DNA from: Symsagittifera roscoffensis
Taxonomy: Eukaryota > Xenacoelomorpha > Acoela > Convolutidae
Direction of reading: 5' to 3'
Assembly (NCBI RefSeq): GCF_963678635.1
Contig: NC_087063.1
Span: forward strand, 79,011,617-79,075,616
DNA length: 64,000 nucleotides
Shown here: in pieces, positions 1 to 10,251 of the stretch
Position numbering within the stretch: the first letter of the stretch is position 1
Layout of the letters: each line of letters begins with the position of its first letter
Notes under the pieces: model-generated
Seen by the model: only the letters and a program-made list of their open reading frames with translations
The model's database searches: none
Told to the model about the DNA's origin: nothing
Program-made: the position numbers and the translations under genes

Positions 1-626
1 TGAATTTTCATTATCACTCTTCGGAGTTTATTGAGTTTCAAAACTGTCTGAAAGCTGATTTAATCAAATTCTGATCAGTTAGGTTAATCAGATTTTTTGT
101 TCAGATAACTTTCTGTTTAAGTTCTCTCTCCGAATTAAACTTGTTTTCACTTTATTCTACATTTCGTAATAGTTACTTTTCATCTAAATATATTTTGATT
201 GCTTGTGTAGATTAAGTTTGTGATATTTACCCAAAGCTGTCTGAAATTTGATTTAAGTAACTTCTGATCATAAAGGATAATAAAGAATTTTTGTCCTTCA
301 AGCGTTGTTTTTTTCAATCTCTGCGCACCTGTCGATTGTTTTTTTTCACCTTGTTCAGAAAAAGTGACTGTCACTGGTTGATTACAGAAGGTGTTTTTGT
401 GAACTTTTTTGCCAATTGATTCTAGTGTGCTATGCGGCTAAGTTTGAACGAATTCGTAGCCAGGTTCGATAAAAGAGCTCCTACATATATGTCAATTGGT
501 AGAAGTTTTACATCAGTTTTGTTCAAAGTTTTAATTTTATGATTTTTTGCTGAAGTTTTTGATTTCCTCTGCTGATTTGATGGTTTTGTCATTGAAAATT
601 GTTTTGGCTATAAAATTGCATTCATT

Positions 627-710
627 GCTGTGATGATAATTGTTGAGTGACTCCTGATTTTTCACTTTCGTTCTTCTGAGTTTATTGAGTTTCAAAAACT
701 GTCGGAAAGC
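627..710 (+). ncRNA. U59-like C/D snoRNA copy, D box mutated
   Basis: C box at 630-636, intact guide at 664-675 and D' CTGA at 676-679. The terminal D box reads CGGA, so this copy is probably not a stable RNA although the antisense element is untouched. Confidence 0.65.
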
Positions 711-1291
711 TGAATAAATTAATTTCTGGCCAATTAGGGTAATCCAATTTTTTGTTGAGATAGCTTTTATTTAAATTTTGCCTCCAGTTTTCAATTTTTA
801 AATTTGAAGTTTTCACTTTTTTCTACATTTCGAATTAGTTATTTTATATCCAAATCTATTTAGATTGCTTTTTTTAGAGTAAGTTTGTGATGTTTACCCA
901 AAGCTGTCTGAAAACAAAACTGATTTAAATAACTTCTGATCATTAAGGATAATAAGGTTTTTGTGCATCAATCGGTCTTCTTTTCAATCTCTGCGCACCT
1001 TTTCGATTTTTTTTCACCTTGTACCGAAAAAATGACTGTCACTGGTTGATTAAAGAACGTTTTTTGTGGTTTTATGCCAATTGATTTAGTTTGCTGTGCT
1101 GCTAGGTTTGAACGAATTCATAGTAAAGTTCGATAAAAGATTTCCTACATATTTGTCAATTGATAGAAGTTTCACGTCAGTTTTGTTCTAAATCTTGATA
1201 TCTTTGATTTTTTCTGAAGTTTTTGTTTTTCTCTGCTGAAATGCTTGTTTTCGTCATCGAAAATTGTTTTGACTATGAAATTGCATTCCAT

Positions 1292-1375
1292 GCTGTGATG
1301 ATAATTGTTGAGTGACTCCTGATTTATCACTTTCGTTCTTCTGACTTTATTGAGTTTCAAAAACTGTCTGAAAGC
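1292..1375 (+). ncRNA. Box C/D snoRNA, U59/SNORD59-like, best copy
   Basis: Predicted guide for 2'-O-methylation of 18S rRNA in the nucleolus. C box GTGATGA is at 1295-1301, D' box CTGA at 1341-1344 and D box CTGA at 1368-1371. GCT before the C box can pair with AGC after the D box (1373-1375) with one bulged base. The 12 bases before D' (1329-1340, ACTTTCGTTCTT) are a perfect complement of the conserved 18S element AAGAACGAAAGU. Counting five bases upstream of D' selects the second A of GAAC, which is A974 in yeast (snR54) and A1031 in human (U59). Human U59 also carries this guide at D'. Length of 84 nt is normal for the class. No exon was found around it; release would need a host intron. 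Target and site are from memory, boxes are seen. Confidence 0.8.
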
Positions 1376-2266
1376 TGAGTAAATTATTTTCTGGTCAGTT
1401 AGGGTAATCCGATTTGTTGTTGAGATCGCTTTTTTAAATTTTGCCTCCTAAATAAAAACATTTTCACTTTCTACGTTTCGAATTGGTTATTTTTTATCCA
1501 AATCTATTTAGATTGCTTTTTTTCAGAATAAGTTTGTGATGTTTACCCAAAGCTGTTTGAAAACTGATTTAAATAACTTCTGATCATAAAGGATAATAAA
1601 GTTTTTTGTTCATCAATCGGTGTTCTTTTCAATCTCAGCGCACCTGTTCGATTTTTTTTCACCTTGTTCCGAAAAACTGACTGTCACTGGTTGATTACAG
1701 AACGGTTTTTGTGATTTTATGCCACTCCATTCTAGTTGGCTATGCTGCTAGGTTTGAACGAATTCATAGCAAGGTTTGATAAAAGATTTCACTTTATTCT
1801 ACATTTCGTATGAGGTACTTTTTATCCAAATCTTTTTAGATTGCTTTTTTTAGTGTAAGTTTGTGATGTTTACCCAAAGCTGTCTGAAAACTGATTTAAA
1901 TCACTTCTGATCGTAACGGATAATAAGGTTTTTTGTTCATCAATCGGTGTTCTTTTCAATCTCAGCGCACCTGTTCGATTGTTTTTTTCACCTTGTTCCG
2001 AAAAAATGACTGTCCTTGGTTGATTACAGAATGTTTTTTGCAATTTTATGCCACTTGATTCTAGTGTGCTATGCTGCTAGGTTTGAACGAAGTCCTAGCA
2101 AGGTTCGATAAAAGATTTCCTACATATTTGTCAATTGATAGAAGTTCTACATCAGTTTTGTTCTAACTTTTGATCTCTTTGATTTTTTCTGAAGTTTTTA
2201 ATTTTCTCTGCTGAAATGCTTGTTTTTGTCATTGAAAATTGTTTTGACTATGAAATTGCATTCCAT

Positions 2267-2350
2267 GCTGTGATGATAGTTGTGGAGTGACTCCTGATTT
2301 ATCACTTTCGTTCTTCTGAGTTTATTGAGTTTCAAAAACTGTCTGAAAGC
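2267..2350 (+). ncRNA. U59-like C/D snoRNA copy, intact
   Basis: C box GTGATGA 2270-2276, guide 2304-2315 without change, D' 2316-2319, D 2343-2346, closing AGC at 2348-2350. Same 84-nt span as the copy at 1292. Confidence 0.78.
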
Positions 2351-2511
2351 TGAGTAAATTATTTTCTGGTCAGTTAGGTTGATCCGATTTGTTGTTGAGA
2401 TCGCTTTTTTAAATGTTTGCCTCCTAAATAAAAACGGTTTTTTTTTTCTACGTTTCGAATTGGTTATTTTTTATCCAAATCTATTTAGGTTTCTTTTTTC
2501 AGAATAAGTTT

Positions 2512-2559
2512 GTGATGTTTACCCAAAGCTGTCTGAAAACTGATTTAAATAACTTCTGA
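2512..2559 (+). ncRNA. Second C/D-like core in family A, target unknown
   Basis: GTGATGT (C-box variant) at 2512-2518 is followed by CTGA at 2533-2536 and CTGA at 2556-2559. AAGTT just upstream can pair with AACTT before the last CTGA. The layout recurs in nearly every family A unit. The base string before the first CTGA (CCCAAAGCTGT) gave no convincing rRNA complement; the best was 8 contiguous bases. It may be a decayed paralog or chance. Confidence 0.3.
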
Positions 2560-3243
2560 TCATAACGGATAATAAGGTTTTTTGTTCATCAATCGGTGTT
2601 TTATTCAATCTCTGCGAACCTGTTCGATTGTTTTTTTTTCAAATTGTTCTGAAAAAATGACTGTCCTTGGTTGATTTCAGGTTTTTTGTGATTTTATGCC
2701 ACTTGATTCTAGTGTGCTATGGTGCTAGGTTTGAACGAATTCATAGCAAGGTTCGACAAAAGATTTCACTTTATTCTACATTTCGTTTGAGTTACTTTTT
2801 ATCCAAATCTTTTTAGATTGCTTTTTTTAGTGTAAGTTTGTGATTTTTACCCAAAGCTGTCTGAAAACTGATTTAAATCACATCTGATCTTAACGGATAA
2901 TAAGGTTTTTTGTTCATCAATCGTTGTTCTTCTCAATCTCAGCGCACCTGTTCGATTTTTTTTTTTCACCTTGTTCCGAAAAAATGACTGTCACTGTTTG
3001 ACAACAGAACATTTTTTGTGATTTTATGCCACTTGATTCTAGTTTGCTATGCTGCTAGTTTTGAACGAAATCATAGCAAGGCTCGATAAAAGATTTCCTA
3101 CATATATGTCAATTGATAGAAGTGTTACATTAGTTTCGTTCAAAGTTTTGATTTTTTGATTTTTTATTGAAGTTTTTGATTTTCTCTGCTGATTTGCTGG
3201 TTTTGCCATTGAAAATTGTTTTGACTATGAAATTGCTTTCCAT

Positions 3244-3296
3244 GCTGTGATGATAACTGTTGAGTGACTCTTGATTTTTCACTTTCGCTCTTCTGA
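3244..3296 (+). pseudogene. U59-like copy, 3' half lost
   Basis: C box and D' are present but the guide has one change (CGCTCTT for CGTTCTT at 3285-3291). The sequence after D' runs into AAGATAGC and a GCCTCC element instead of the D box. Confidence 0.6.
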
Positions 3297-4141
3297 ATTT
3301 ATTAAGATAGCATTTTTTTGTTTTTGCCTCCTAATTAAAAACGTTTTCACTTTATTCTGTTTCGAATTAGTTATTTTTTATCCAAATCTTTTTAGATTGC
3401 TTTTTTCAGAATAAGTTTGTGATGTTTACCCAAAGCTGTTTGAAAACTGATTTAAATAACTTCTGATCATAAAGGACAATAAAGTTTTTTGTTCATCAAT
3501 CGGTGTTCTTTTCAATCTCAGCGCACCTGTTCGATTTTTTTTCACCTTGTTCCGAAAAACTAACTGTCACTGGTTGATTACAGAACGTTTTTTGTGATTT
3601 TATGCCACTCCATTCTAGTTTGCTATGCTGCTAGGTTTGATCGAATTCATAGCAAGGTTCGATAAAAGATTTCACTTTATTCTACATTTCGTATGAGGTA
3701 CTTTTTATCCAAATCTTTTTAGATTGCTTTTTTTAGTGTAAGTTTGTGATGTTTACCCAAAGCTGTCTGAAAACTGATTTAAATCACTTCTGATCGTAAC
3801 GGATAATAAGGTTTTTTGTTCATCAATCGGTGTTCTTTTCAATCTCAGCGCACCTGTTCGATTGTTTTTTTTCACCTTGTTCCGAAAAAATGACTGTCAC
3901 TGTTTGATTACAGAACTTTTTTTGTGATTTTATGCCACTTGATTCTTGTTTGCTATGCTGCTAGTTTTGAACGAAATCATAGCAAGGTTCGATAAAAGAT
4001 TTCCTACATAAATGTCAATTGATAGAAGTGTTACATCAGTTTCGTTCAAAGTTTTGATTTTTTATTGAAGTTTTTGATTTTCTCTGCTGATTTGCTGGTT
4101 TTGCCATTGAAAATTGTTTCGACTATGAAATTGCTTTCCAT

Positions 4142-4194
4142 GCTGTGATGATAACTGTTGAATGACTCTTGATTTTTTACTTTCGTTCTTCTGA
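4142..4194 (+). pseudogene. U59-like copy, 3' half lost, guide intact
   Basis: C box 4145-4151, perfect guide 4179-4190, D' 4191-4194. The D half is replaced at the same breakpoint as in the copy at 3244, so the two share one deletion event. Confidence 0.6.
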
Positions 4195-4720
4195 ATTTAT
4201 TAAGATAGCATTTTTTTTTGCCTCCTAATTAAAATCGTTTTCACTTTATTCTATGTTTCGAATTAGTTATTTTTTATCCAAATCTATTTAGATTGCTTTT
4301 TTCAGAATAAGTTTGTAATGTTTACCCAAAGCTGTCTGAAAACTGATCTGAATATTTTCTGATCGTAAAGGTTAATAAGGTTTTTTGTTCATCAATCGGT
4401 GCTTTATTTAAATCTCAGCGCACCTGTTCGATTGTTTTTTTTTTCACCTTGTTCCGAAAAAATGACTGTCACTGGTTGATTACAGAACGTTTTTTGTGAT
4501 TTTATGCCACTTGATTCCAGTTTGCTATGCTGCTAGGTTTGAACGAATTCATTGCAAGGTTCGATAAAAGTTTTCCTACATATATGTCAATTGATAGAAG
4601 TTTTACATCAGTTTTGTTCAAAGTTTTGATTTTTTGATCTTCTGGCGAAGTTTTGATTTTTTCTGCTGATTTGTTGGTTTTGTCATTGAAAATCGTTTCG
4701 ACTATGAAATTGCATTCCAT

Positions 4721-4804
4721 GCTGTGATGATAACTGTTGAGTGACTCCTGATTTTTCACTTTCGTTCTTCTGAGTTTATTGAGTTTCAAAAAATGTCTGA
4801 AAGC
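4721..4804 (+). ncRNA. U59-like C/D snoRNA copy, intact
   Basis: C box 4724-4730, guide 4758-4769, D' 4770-4773, D 4797-4800. It lies in the first unit of the 2316-bp duplication, so it has a near-identical twin at 7037. Confidence 0.78.
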
Positions 4805-5358
4805 TGATAAAATTAATTTCTGGTCAGTTAGGGTAATCCGATTTTTCGTTCAGATAGTGTTTTAAAATTTGCCTCCTAGTTATAAATGTTTTCACTTTAT
4901 TCTACGTTTCGAATTAGTTACTTTTTATCCAAGTGTGTTTAGATTGCTTTTGTTAGAATAAGTTTGTGATGTTTACCCAAACTGTCTGAAAACTGATTTA
5001 AATAACTTCTGATCGTAAAGGATAATAAGGTTTTTTGTTCATCAATCGGTGTTTTTTTCAATCTCTGCGCACCTGTCGATTGTTTTTTTACCCTTGTTCC
5101 GAAAAATCACTGTCACTGGTTGATTACAGAAGGTGTTTTTGTGAACTTTTTTGCCAATTGATTCTAGTGCTATGCTGCTAGGTTTGAACGAATTCGTTGT
5201 CAGGTTCGATAAAAAAATTCCTACATATATGTCAATTGAAAGAAGTTTTACATCAGTTTTGTTCAAAGTTTTGATTTTTTGCTGAAGTTTTTGTTTTTCT
5301 CATCTGATTTGCTGGTTTCGTCATTGAAAAGTGTTTTGACTATGAAATTGCATTCCAT

Positions 5359-5411
5359 GCTGTGATGATAATTGTTAAGTGACTCCTGATTTTTCACTTT
5401 CGTTCTTCTGA
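5359..5411 (+). pseudogene. U59-like copy, D box lost next to a GCCTCC hairpin
   Basis: C box 5362-5368, intact guide 5396-5407 and D' 5408-5411. About 20 bases further the unit breaks into the hairpin at 5432-5458. Twin at 7675-7727. Confidence 0.6.
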
Positions 5412-5431
5412 TTTGTTGAGTTTCAAAAATT

Positions 5432-5458
5432 TTTGCCTCCTAATTAAAAGGAGGCAAA
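5432..5458. other. GCCTCC/GGAGGC hairpin (also 7748-7774)
   Basis: TTTGCCTCC and GGAGGCAAA flank a 9-base AT spacer. Single GCCTCCTAATTAAAA blocks occur alone elsewhere in family A (about 1442, 2420, 3325, 4210). Here a second copy has been added in inverse orientation. Confidence 0.75.
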
Positions 5459-5906
5459 TTTTTGCTTTTTTATTTTTGCCTCCTAATTAAAAACGTTTTC
5501 AATTTATTCTACATTTCGAATTAGTTATTTTTTATCCAAATCTATTTAGATAGCTTTTTTTATAATAAGTTTGTGATGTTTACCAAAGCTGTCTGAAAAC
5601 TGATTTAAATAACTTCTGATTGTAACGGATAATAAGATTTTTTGTTCATCAATCGCTGTTTTTTTTAATCTCTGCGAACTTGTTCGATTGTTTTTTTTTT
5701 CAACTTGTTCTGAAAAAATGACTGTCATTGGTTGATTACAGAACGTTTTTTGTGATTTTATGCCACTTGATTTTAGTGTGCTATGCTGCTAGGTTTGAAC
5801 GAATTCATAGCAAGTTTCGATAAAAGATTTCACTTTATTCTACATTTCGTATTAGTTACTTCTTATCTAAATAAATTTAGGTTGCTTGTGTAGAATAAGT
5901 TTGTGA

Positions 5907-5984
5907 TGTTTACCCAAAGCTGTCTGATTTGGGTAAACAGACAGCTTTTTCGGAATAGCAACTATTCGATGTTATTCCGAAAAA
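5907..5984. other. Interleaved inverted repeats (also 8223-8300)
   Basis: TGTTTACCCAAA (5907-5918) pairs with TTTGGGTAAACA (5928-5939), while AGCTGTCTG (5918-5926) pairs with CAGACAGCT (5938-5946), so the two hairpins cross as in a pseudoknot. A third inverted repeat follows: TTTTTCGGAATA (5946-5957) with TATTCCGAAAAA (5973-5984). This is the typical scar of a template switch. Confidence 0.75.
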
Positions 5985-6294
5985 TTGAATTTCGCTGATT
6001 GATTCCAGAACGTTTCTTTGTGAACCTTTTCGATGATTGCTACAAGTGTGCTATGCTGCTAGTTTTGCCTGATTTTCAAAGCGAGGTATTGAAACTTGAA
6101 TGGCTTACCGATGAATTTAAATGATGAGTTTTAGTGCTGAATGGTCTATAAATATATTTCGCCGATTGAGACTAGTGTTACTTTCGCCGATTGATACTGA
6201 TTTTCACCGATTGATACTAGTGTGCTATGCTACTGGTTTAGTTCAATTTTTAAAGCAAGGTATTGAAACTTGATTGGCCTATCATTAAGTTTGA

Positions 6295-6345
6295 ATGATG
6301 AAAATCAGTGCTGAATAAATATGATAACTTTTCCTGTTAGTCTGA
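6295..6345 (+). ncRNA. Family B C/D core inside the family A array
   Basis: C is ATGATGA, D' 6311-6314, C' TGATAA, D 6342-6345; the first B-type core in the window. It precedes the U59-like copy at 6385 by 40 bases. Confidence 0.5.
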
Positions 6346-6384
6346 GTTTTTTTAAAATTGTGATGATAAATAATGAACGATCAT

Positions 6385-6468
6385 GCTGTGATGATAATTG
6401 TTGAGTGAGACCTGGTTTTTCACTTTCGTTCATCTGAGTTTATTCAGTTTCAAAAACTGTCTGAAAGC
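6385..6468 (+). ncRNA. U59-like C/D snoRNA copy, one guide change
   Basis: All three boxes are present (C 6388-6394, D' 6434-6437, D 6461-6464). The guide reads ACTTTCGTTCAT; the change is two bases from D', so pairing at the D+5 base is kept but the duplex is shortened. Confidence 0.65.
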
Positions 6469-7036
6469 TTATTCAATTGAATTCTCATCAGTTAGGGTAA
6501 TCCTATTCTTTGTTCAAATAGCTTTCTGTTCTAGTTCTCCCTTCCAAGTAAAAAATATTTTCGTTAAATTCTAATTTTAGAATTAGTTACTTTTTATCTA
6601 AACCTATTTAGATTGCTTTGGTTAGTATTAGTTTGTGATGTTTACCCGAAGCTGTCTGCAAACTGATTTAAACAACTTCTGATCATAAAGGATAATAAGG
6701 TTTTTTGTGAATCAATCGGTGTTCTTTTCAATCTCTGCGCACCTGTTCGATTGGTTTTTTGCACCTTGTTCCGAAAAAATGACTGTCACTGGTTGATTAC
6801 AGAACGTTTTTTGTGTTTTTTTCCAATTGATTCTTGTGTGCTTTGCTGCTAGGTTTGAACGAATTCATTGCAAGGTTCGATAAAAGTTTTCCTACATATA
6901 TGTCAATTGATAGAAGTTTTACATCAGTTTTGTTCAAAGTTTTGATTTTTTGATCTTCTGGCGAAGTTTTGATTTTTTCTGCTGATTTGTTGGTTTTGTC
7001 ATTGAAAATCGTTTCGACTATGAAATTGCATTCCAT

Positions 7037-7120
7037 GCTGTGATGATAACTGTTGAGTGACTCCTGATTTTTCACTTTCGTTCTTCTGAGTTTATTGAGT
7101 TTCAAAAAATGTCTGAAAGC
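7037..7120 (+). ncRNA. U59-like C/D snoRNA copy, intact (twin of 4721)
   Basis: Second copy made by the 2316-bp tandem duplication. Guide at 7074-7085 and all boxes unchanged relative to its twin. Confidence 0.78.
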
Positions 7121-7674
7121 TGATAAAATTAATTTCTGGTCAGTTAGGGTAATCCGATTTTTCGTTCAGATAGTGTTTTAAAATTTGCCTCCTAGTTATA
7201 AATGTTTTCACTTTATTCTACGTTTCGAATTAGTTACTTTTTATCCAAGTGTGTTTAGATTGCTTTTGTTAGAATAAGTTTGTGATGTTTACCCAAACTG
7301 TCTGAAAACTGATTTAAATAACTTCTGATCGTAAAGGATAATAAGGTTTTTTGTTCATCAATCGGTGTTTTTTTCAATCTCTGCGCACCTGTCGATTGTT
7401 TTTTTACCCTTGTTCCGAAAAATCACTGTCACTGGTTGATTACAGAAGGTGTTTTTGTGAACTTTTTTGCCAATTGATTCTAGTGCTATGCTGCTAGGTT
7501 TGAACGAATTCGTTGTCAGGTTCGATAAAAAAATTCCTACATATATGTCAATTGAAAGAAGTTTTACATCAGTTTTGTTCAAAGTTTTGATTTTTTGCTG
7601 AAGTTTTTGTTTTTCTCATCTGATTTGCTGGTTTCGTCATTGAAAAGTGTTTTGACTATGAAATTGCATTCCAT

Positions 7675-7727
7675 GCTGTGATGATAATTGTTAAGTGACT
7701 CCTGATTTTTCACTTTCGTTCTTCTGA
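7675..7727 (+). pseudogene. U59-like copy, D box lost (twin of 5359)
   Basis: C box, guide and D' intact, D half missing, as in the twin 2316 bp upstream. Confidence 0.6.
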
Positions 7728-8610
7728 TTTGTTGAGTTTCAAAAATTTTTGCCTCCTAATTAAAAGGAGGCAAATTTTTGCTTTTTTATTTTTGCCTCCT
7801 AATTAAAAACGTTTTCAATTTATTCTACATTTCGAATTAGTTATTTTTTATCCAAATCTATTTAGATAGCTTTTTTTAGAATAAGTTTGTGATGTTTACC
7901 AAAGCTGTCTGAAAACTGATTTAAATAACTTCTGATTGTAACGGATAATAAGATTTTTTGTTCATCAATCGCTGTTTTTTTTAATCTCTGCGAACTTGTT
8001 CGATTGTTTTTTTTTTCAACTTGTTCTGAAAAAATGACTGTCATTGGTTGATTACAGAACGTTTTTTGTGATTTTATGCCACTTGATTTTAGTGTGCTAT
8101 GCTGCTAGGTTTGAACGAATTCATAGCAAGTTTCGATAAAAGATTTCACTTTATTCTACATTTCGTATTAGTTACTTCTTATCTAAATAAATTTAGGTTG
8201 CTTGTGTAGAATAAGTTTGTGATGTTTACCCAAAGCTGTCTGATTTGGGTAAACAGACAGCTTTTTCGGAATAGCAACTATTCGATGTTATTCCGAAAAA
8301 TTGAATTTCGCTGATTGATTCCAGAACGTTTCTTTGTGAACCTTTTCGATGATTGCTACAAGTGTGCTATGCTGCTAGTTTTGCCTGATTTTCAAAGCGA
8401 GGTATTGAAACTTGAATGGCTTACCGATGAATTTAAATGATGAGTTTTAGTGCTGAATGGTCTATAAATATATTTCGCCGATTGAGACTAGTGTTACTTT
8501 CGCCGATTGATACTGATTTTCACCGATTGATACTAGTGTGCTATGCTACTGGTTTAGTTCAATTTTTAAAGCAAGGTATTGAAACTTGATTGGCCTATCA
8601 TTAAGTTTGA

Positions 8611-8661
8611 ATGATGAAAATCAGTGCTGAATAAATATGATAACTTTTCCTGTTAGTCTGA
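8611..8661 (+). ncRNA. Family B C/D core, twin of 6295
   Basis: Second copy from the 2316-bp duplication; boxes unchanged. Confidence 0.5.
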
Positions 8662-8700
8662 GTTTTTTTAAAATTGTGATGATAAATAATGAACGATCAT

Positions 8701-8784
8701 GCTGTGATGATAATTGTTGAGTGAGACCTGGTTTTTCACTTTCGTTCATCTGAGTTTATTCAGTTTCAAAAACTGTCTGAAAGC
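8701..8784 (+). ncRNA. U59-like C/D snoRNA copy (twin of 6385)
   Basis: Guide 8738-8749 carries the same CAT change as the twin; D' 8750-8753 and D box intact. Confidence 0.65.
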
Positions 8785-9592
8785 TTATTCAATTGAATTC
8801 TCATCAGTTAGGGTAATCCTATTCTTTGTTCAAATAGCTTTCTGTTCTAGTTCTCCCTTCCAAGTAAAAAATATTTTCGTTAAATTCTAATTTTAGAATT
8901 AGTTACTTTTTATCTAAACCTATTTAGATTGCTTTGGTTAGTATTAGTTTGTGATGTTTACCCGAAGCTGTCTGCAAACTGATTTAAACAACTTCTGATT
9001 ATAAAGGATAATAAGTTTTTTTTGTCCCTCAATCGGTATTTTTTTTCAATCTCTGTGCACCCGTTTGATGTTTTTTGACAAATTGAATGTCGCTGATTGA
9101 TTCTAGAACGTTTTTTTTTGCGAACCTTTTTCGCCTATCGGTACTAATATGCTAGGCTGCTAGTTTTTTTCCGATTTTCTAAGCAAGGTGTTGACACTTA
9201 ATTGGCCTATCGGTAAATTTAAATCAGGAAACTTAGTGCTGAGTAATGAGAACTTTTCCTGTTAGTCTGATTTTTCGTTTGTCTGATTTCCGTTAACTAT
9301 GTTCACTATAAGTTTGTTATCTTAAACCCGAAGCTGTCTGAACACTGATTTCAAGAATTTCTTATCTTTAAGGGCAATTTAGTGTTTGTACCACATGTGA
9401 TTTTTATTCAATCTGTTACCTGTTCTTTTGTTTTGTTTCACCATTTTCCAAAGAATTGACTGTGGCTGGTTGATATCAGAACCTTTCTTTGTGAACCTGT
9501 TTTGTCGACTGATCTCAGTGTGCTATGCTGCTGGTTAAGTTCGATTTTCAAAGCATGGTATTGAAACTTGGTTGGCCTATCATTAAGTTTGA

Positions 9593-9643
9593 ATGATGAA
9601 ATTCAGTGCTGAATAAGTTTGTTAACTTTTCCTGTTAGTCTGA
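9593..9643 (+). ncRNA. Family B C/D core, C' degenerate
   Basis: C ATGATGA, D' and D intact with 47-base spacing; C' has become GTTAAC. Confidence 0.45.
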
Positions 9644-9681
9644 GTTTTTTTAAATTGTGATGATAAATAATGAACGATCAT

Positions 9682-9765
9682 GCTGTGATGATAATTGTTG
9701 AGTGAGACCTGGTTTTTCACTTTCGATCTTCTGAGATTTTTTAGTTTCAAAAACTGTCTGAAAGC
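9682..9765 (+). ncRNA. U59-like C/D snoRNA copy in the A/B transition
   Basis: Last recognisable copy going right. Boxes are intact, but the guide at 9719-9730 reads ACTTTCGATCTT, with a change at the sixth base from D', next to the D+5 position. It sits directly downstream of a family B C/D unit (9593-9643), so one repeat unit carries both. Confidence 0.6.
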
Positions 9766-10201
9766 TGATTCAATTAATTTCTGATCAGTTAGGGTAATCC
9801 TATTCTTTGTTCAGATAGCTTTGTTTTAATTATCCTTTCTAAGTAAAAAATGTTTTCACTTAATTCTACTTTTAGAAATAGTTACTTTTTATCTAAATCT
9901 ATTTAGATTGCTTTGATTAGTATAAGTTTTTGATGTTTACCCAAAGCTGTCTGAAAACTGTTTTAAACAACTTATGATCATAAGGGATAGTAAGGTTTTT
10001 TTGTCCCTCAATCGGTGTTTTTTTTCCAATCTCTGCGCACCCATTTGATGTTTTTTTGACAAATTGAATGTCGCTGATTGATTCCAGATTGTTTTTTTTT
10101 GTGAACCTTTTTCGCCTATTGGTACTAGTGTGCTAGGCTGCTAGTTTTTCAGATTTTCTAAGCAAGGTGTTGACACTTAATTGACCTATCGGTAAATTTA
10201 A

Positions 10202-10251
10202 ATGATGAAACTTGGTGCTGAATAGTATGAGAACTTTTCCTGTTAGTCTGA
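10202..10251 (+). ncRNA. Family B C/D core, spacing shortened by one
   Basis: C-to-D distance is 46; C' reads TGAGAA; D is followed by TTTTTCG instead of the usual GAGTTTTT. Confidence 0.45.

Larger units (their letters stand above)
1..8999 (+). repeat. Tandem array, family A (units of about 650 bp and partial units)
   Basis: Diverged head-to-tail copies, all in one orientation. Each full unit holds in order: a GTTTGTGATGTTTACCC segment, a block rich in CGCACCTGTTCGATT, a block with TGTGCTATGCTGCTAGG, a CCTACATATATGTCAATTG block, and the GCTGTGATGATAA block that is the U59-like RNA. Spacing between successive U59-like copies is about 650-975 bp because half-units are inserted or lost. The + strand is strongly T-rich. 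Short open frames on the minus strand recur only because the unit recurs; none has a domain. Seen directly; unit borders are approximate. Confidence 0.9.
4527..8999 (+). repeat. Two-copy tandem duplication with 2316-bp offset
   Basis: Positions 4527-6683 recur almost base for base at 6843-8999. I found only isolated differences, for example near 5563 versus 7879. Neighbouring units are far more diverged, so this is a recent unequal exchange. It doubled two U59-like copies, two truncated ones and one family B C/D unit. Confidence 0.9.

Noticed and set aside
2512-2559. rRNA target for the second family A core (CCCAAAG against 18S CUUUGGGU)
   Set aside because: Only 8 contiguous pairs, starting at the D+5 base and mismatched between there and the D' box; too weak to call.
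4502-8044. Short minus-strand open frames of 60-102 codons that recur (4502, 5042, 5546, 6797, 7358, 7862)
   Set aside because: They lie in family A repeat units, recur only through the 2316-bp duplication, run antisense to the snoRNA-like cores, and have no domain. The T-rich + strand lacks stops on the other strand by composition.
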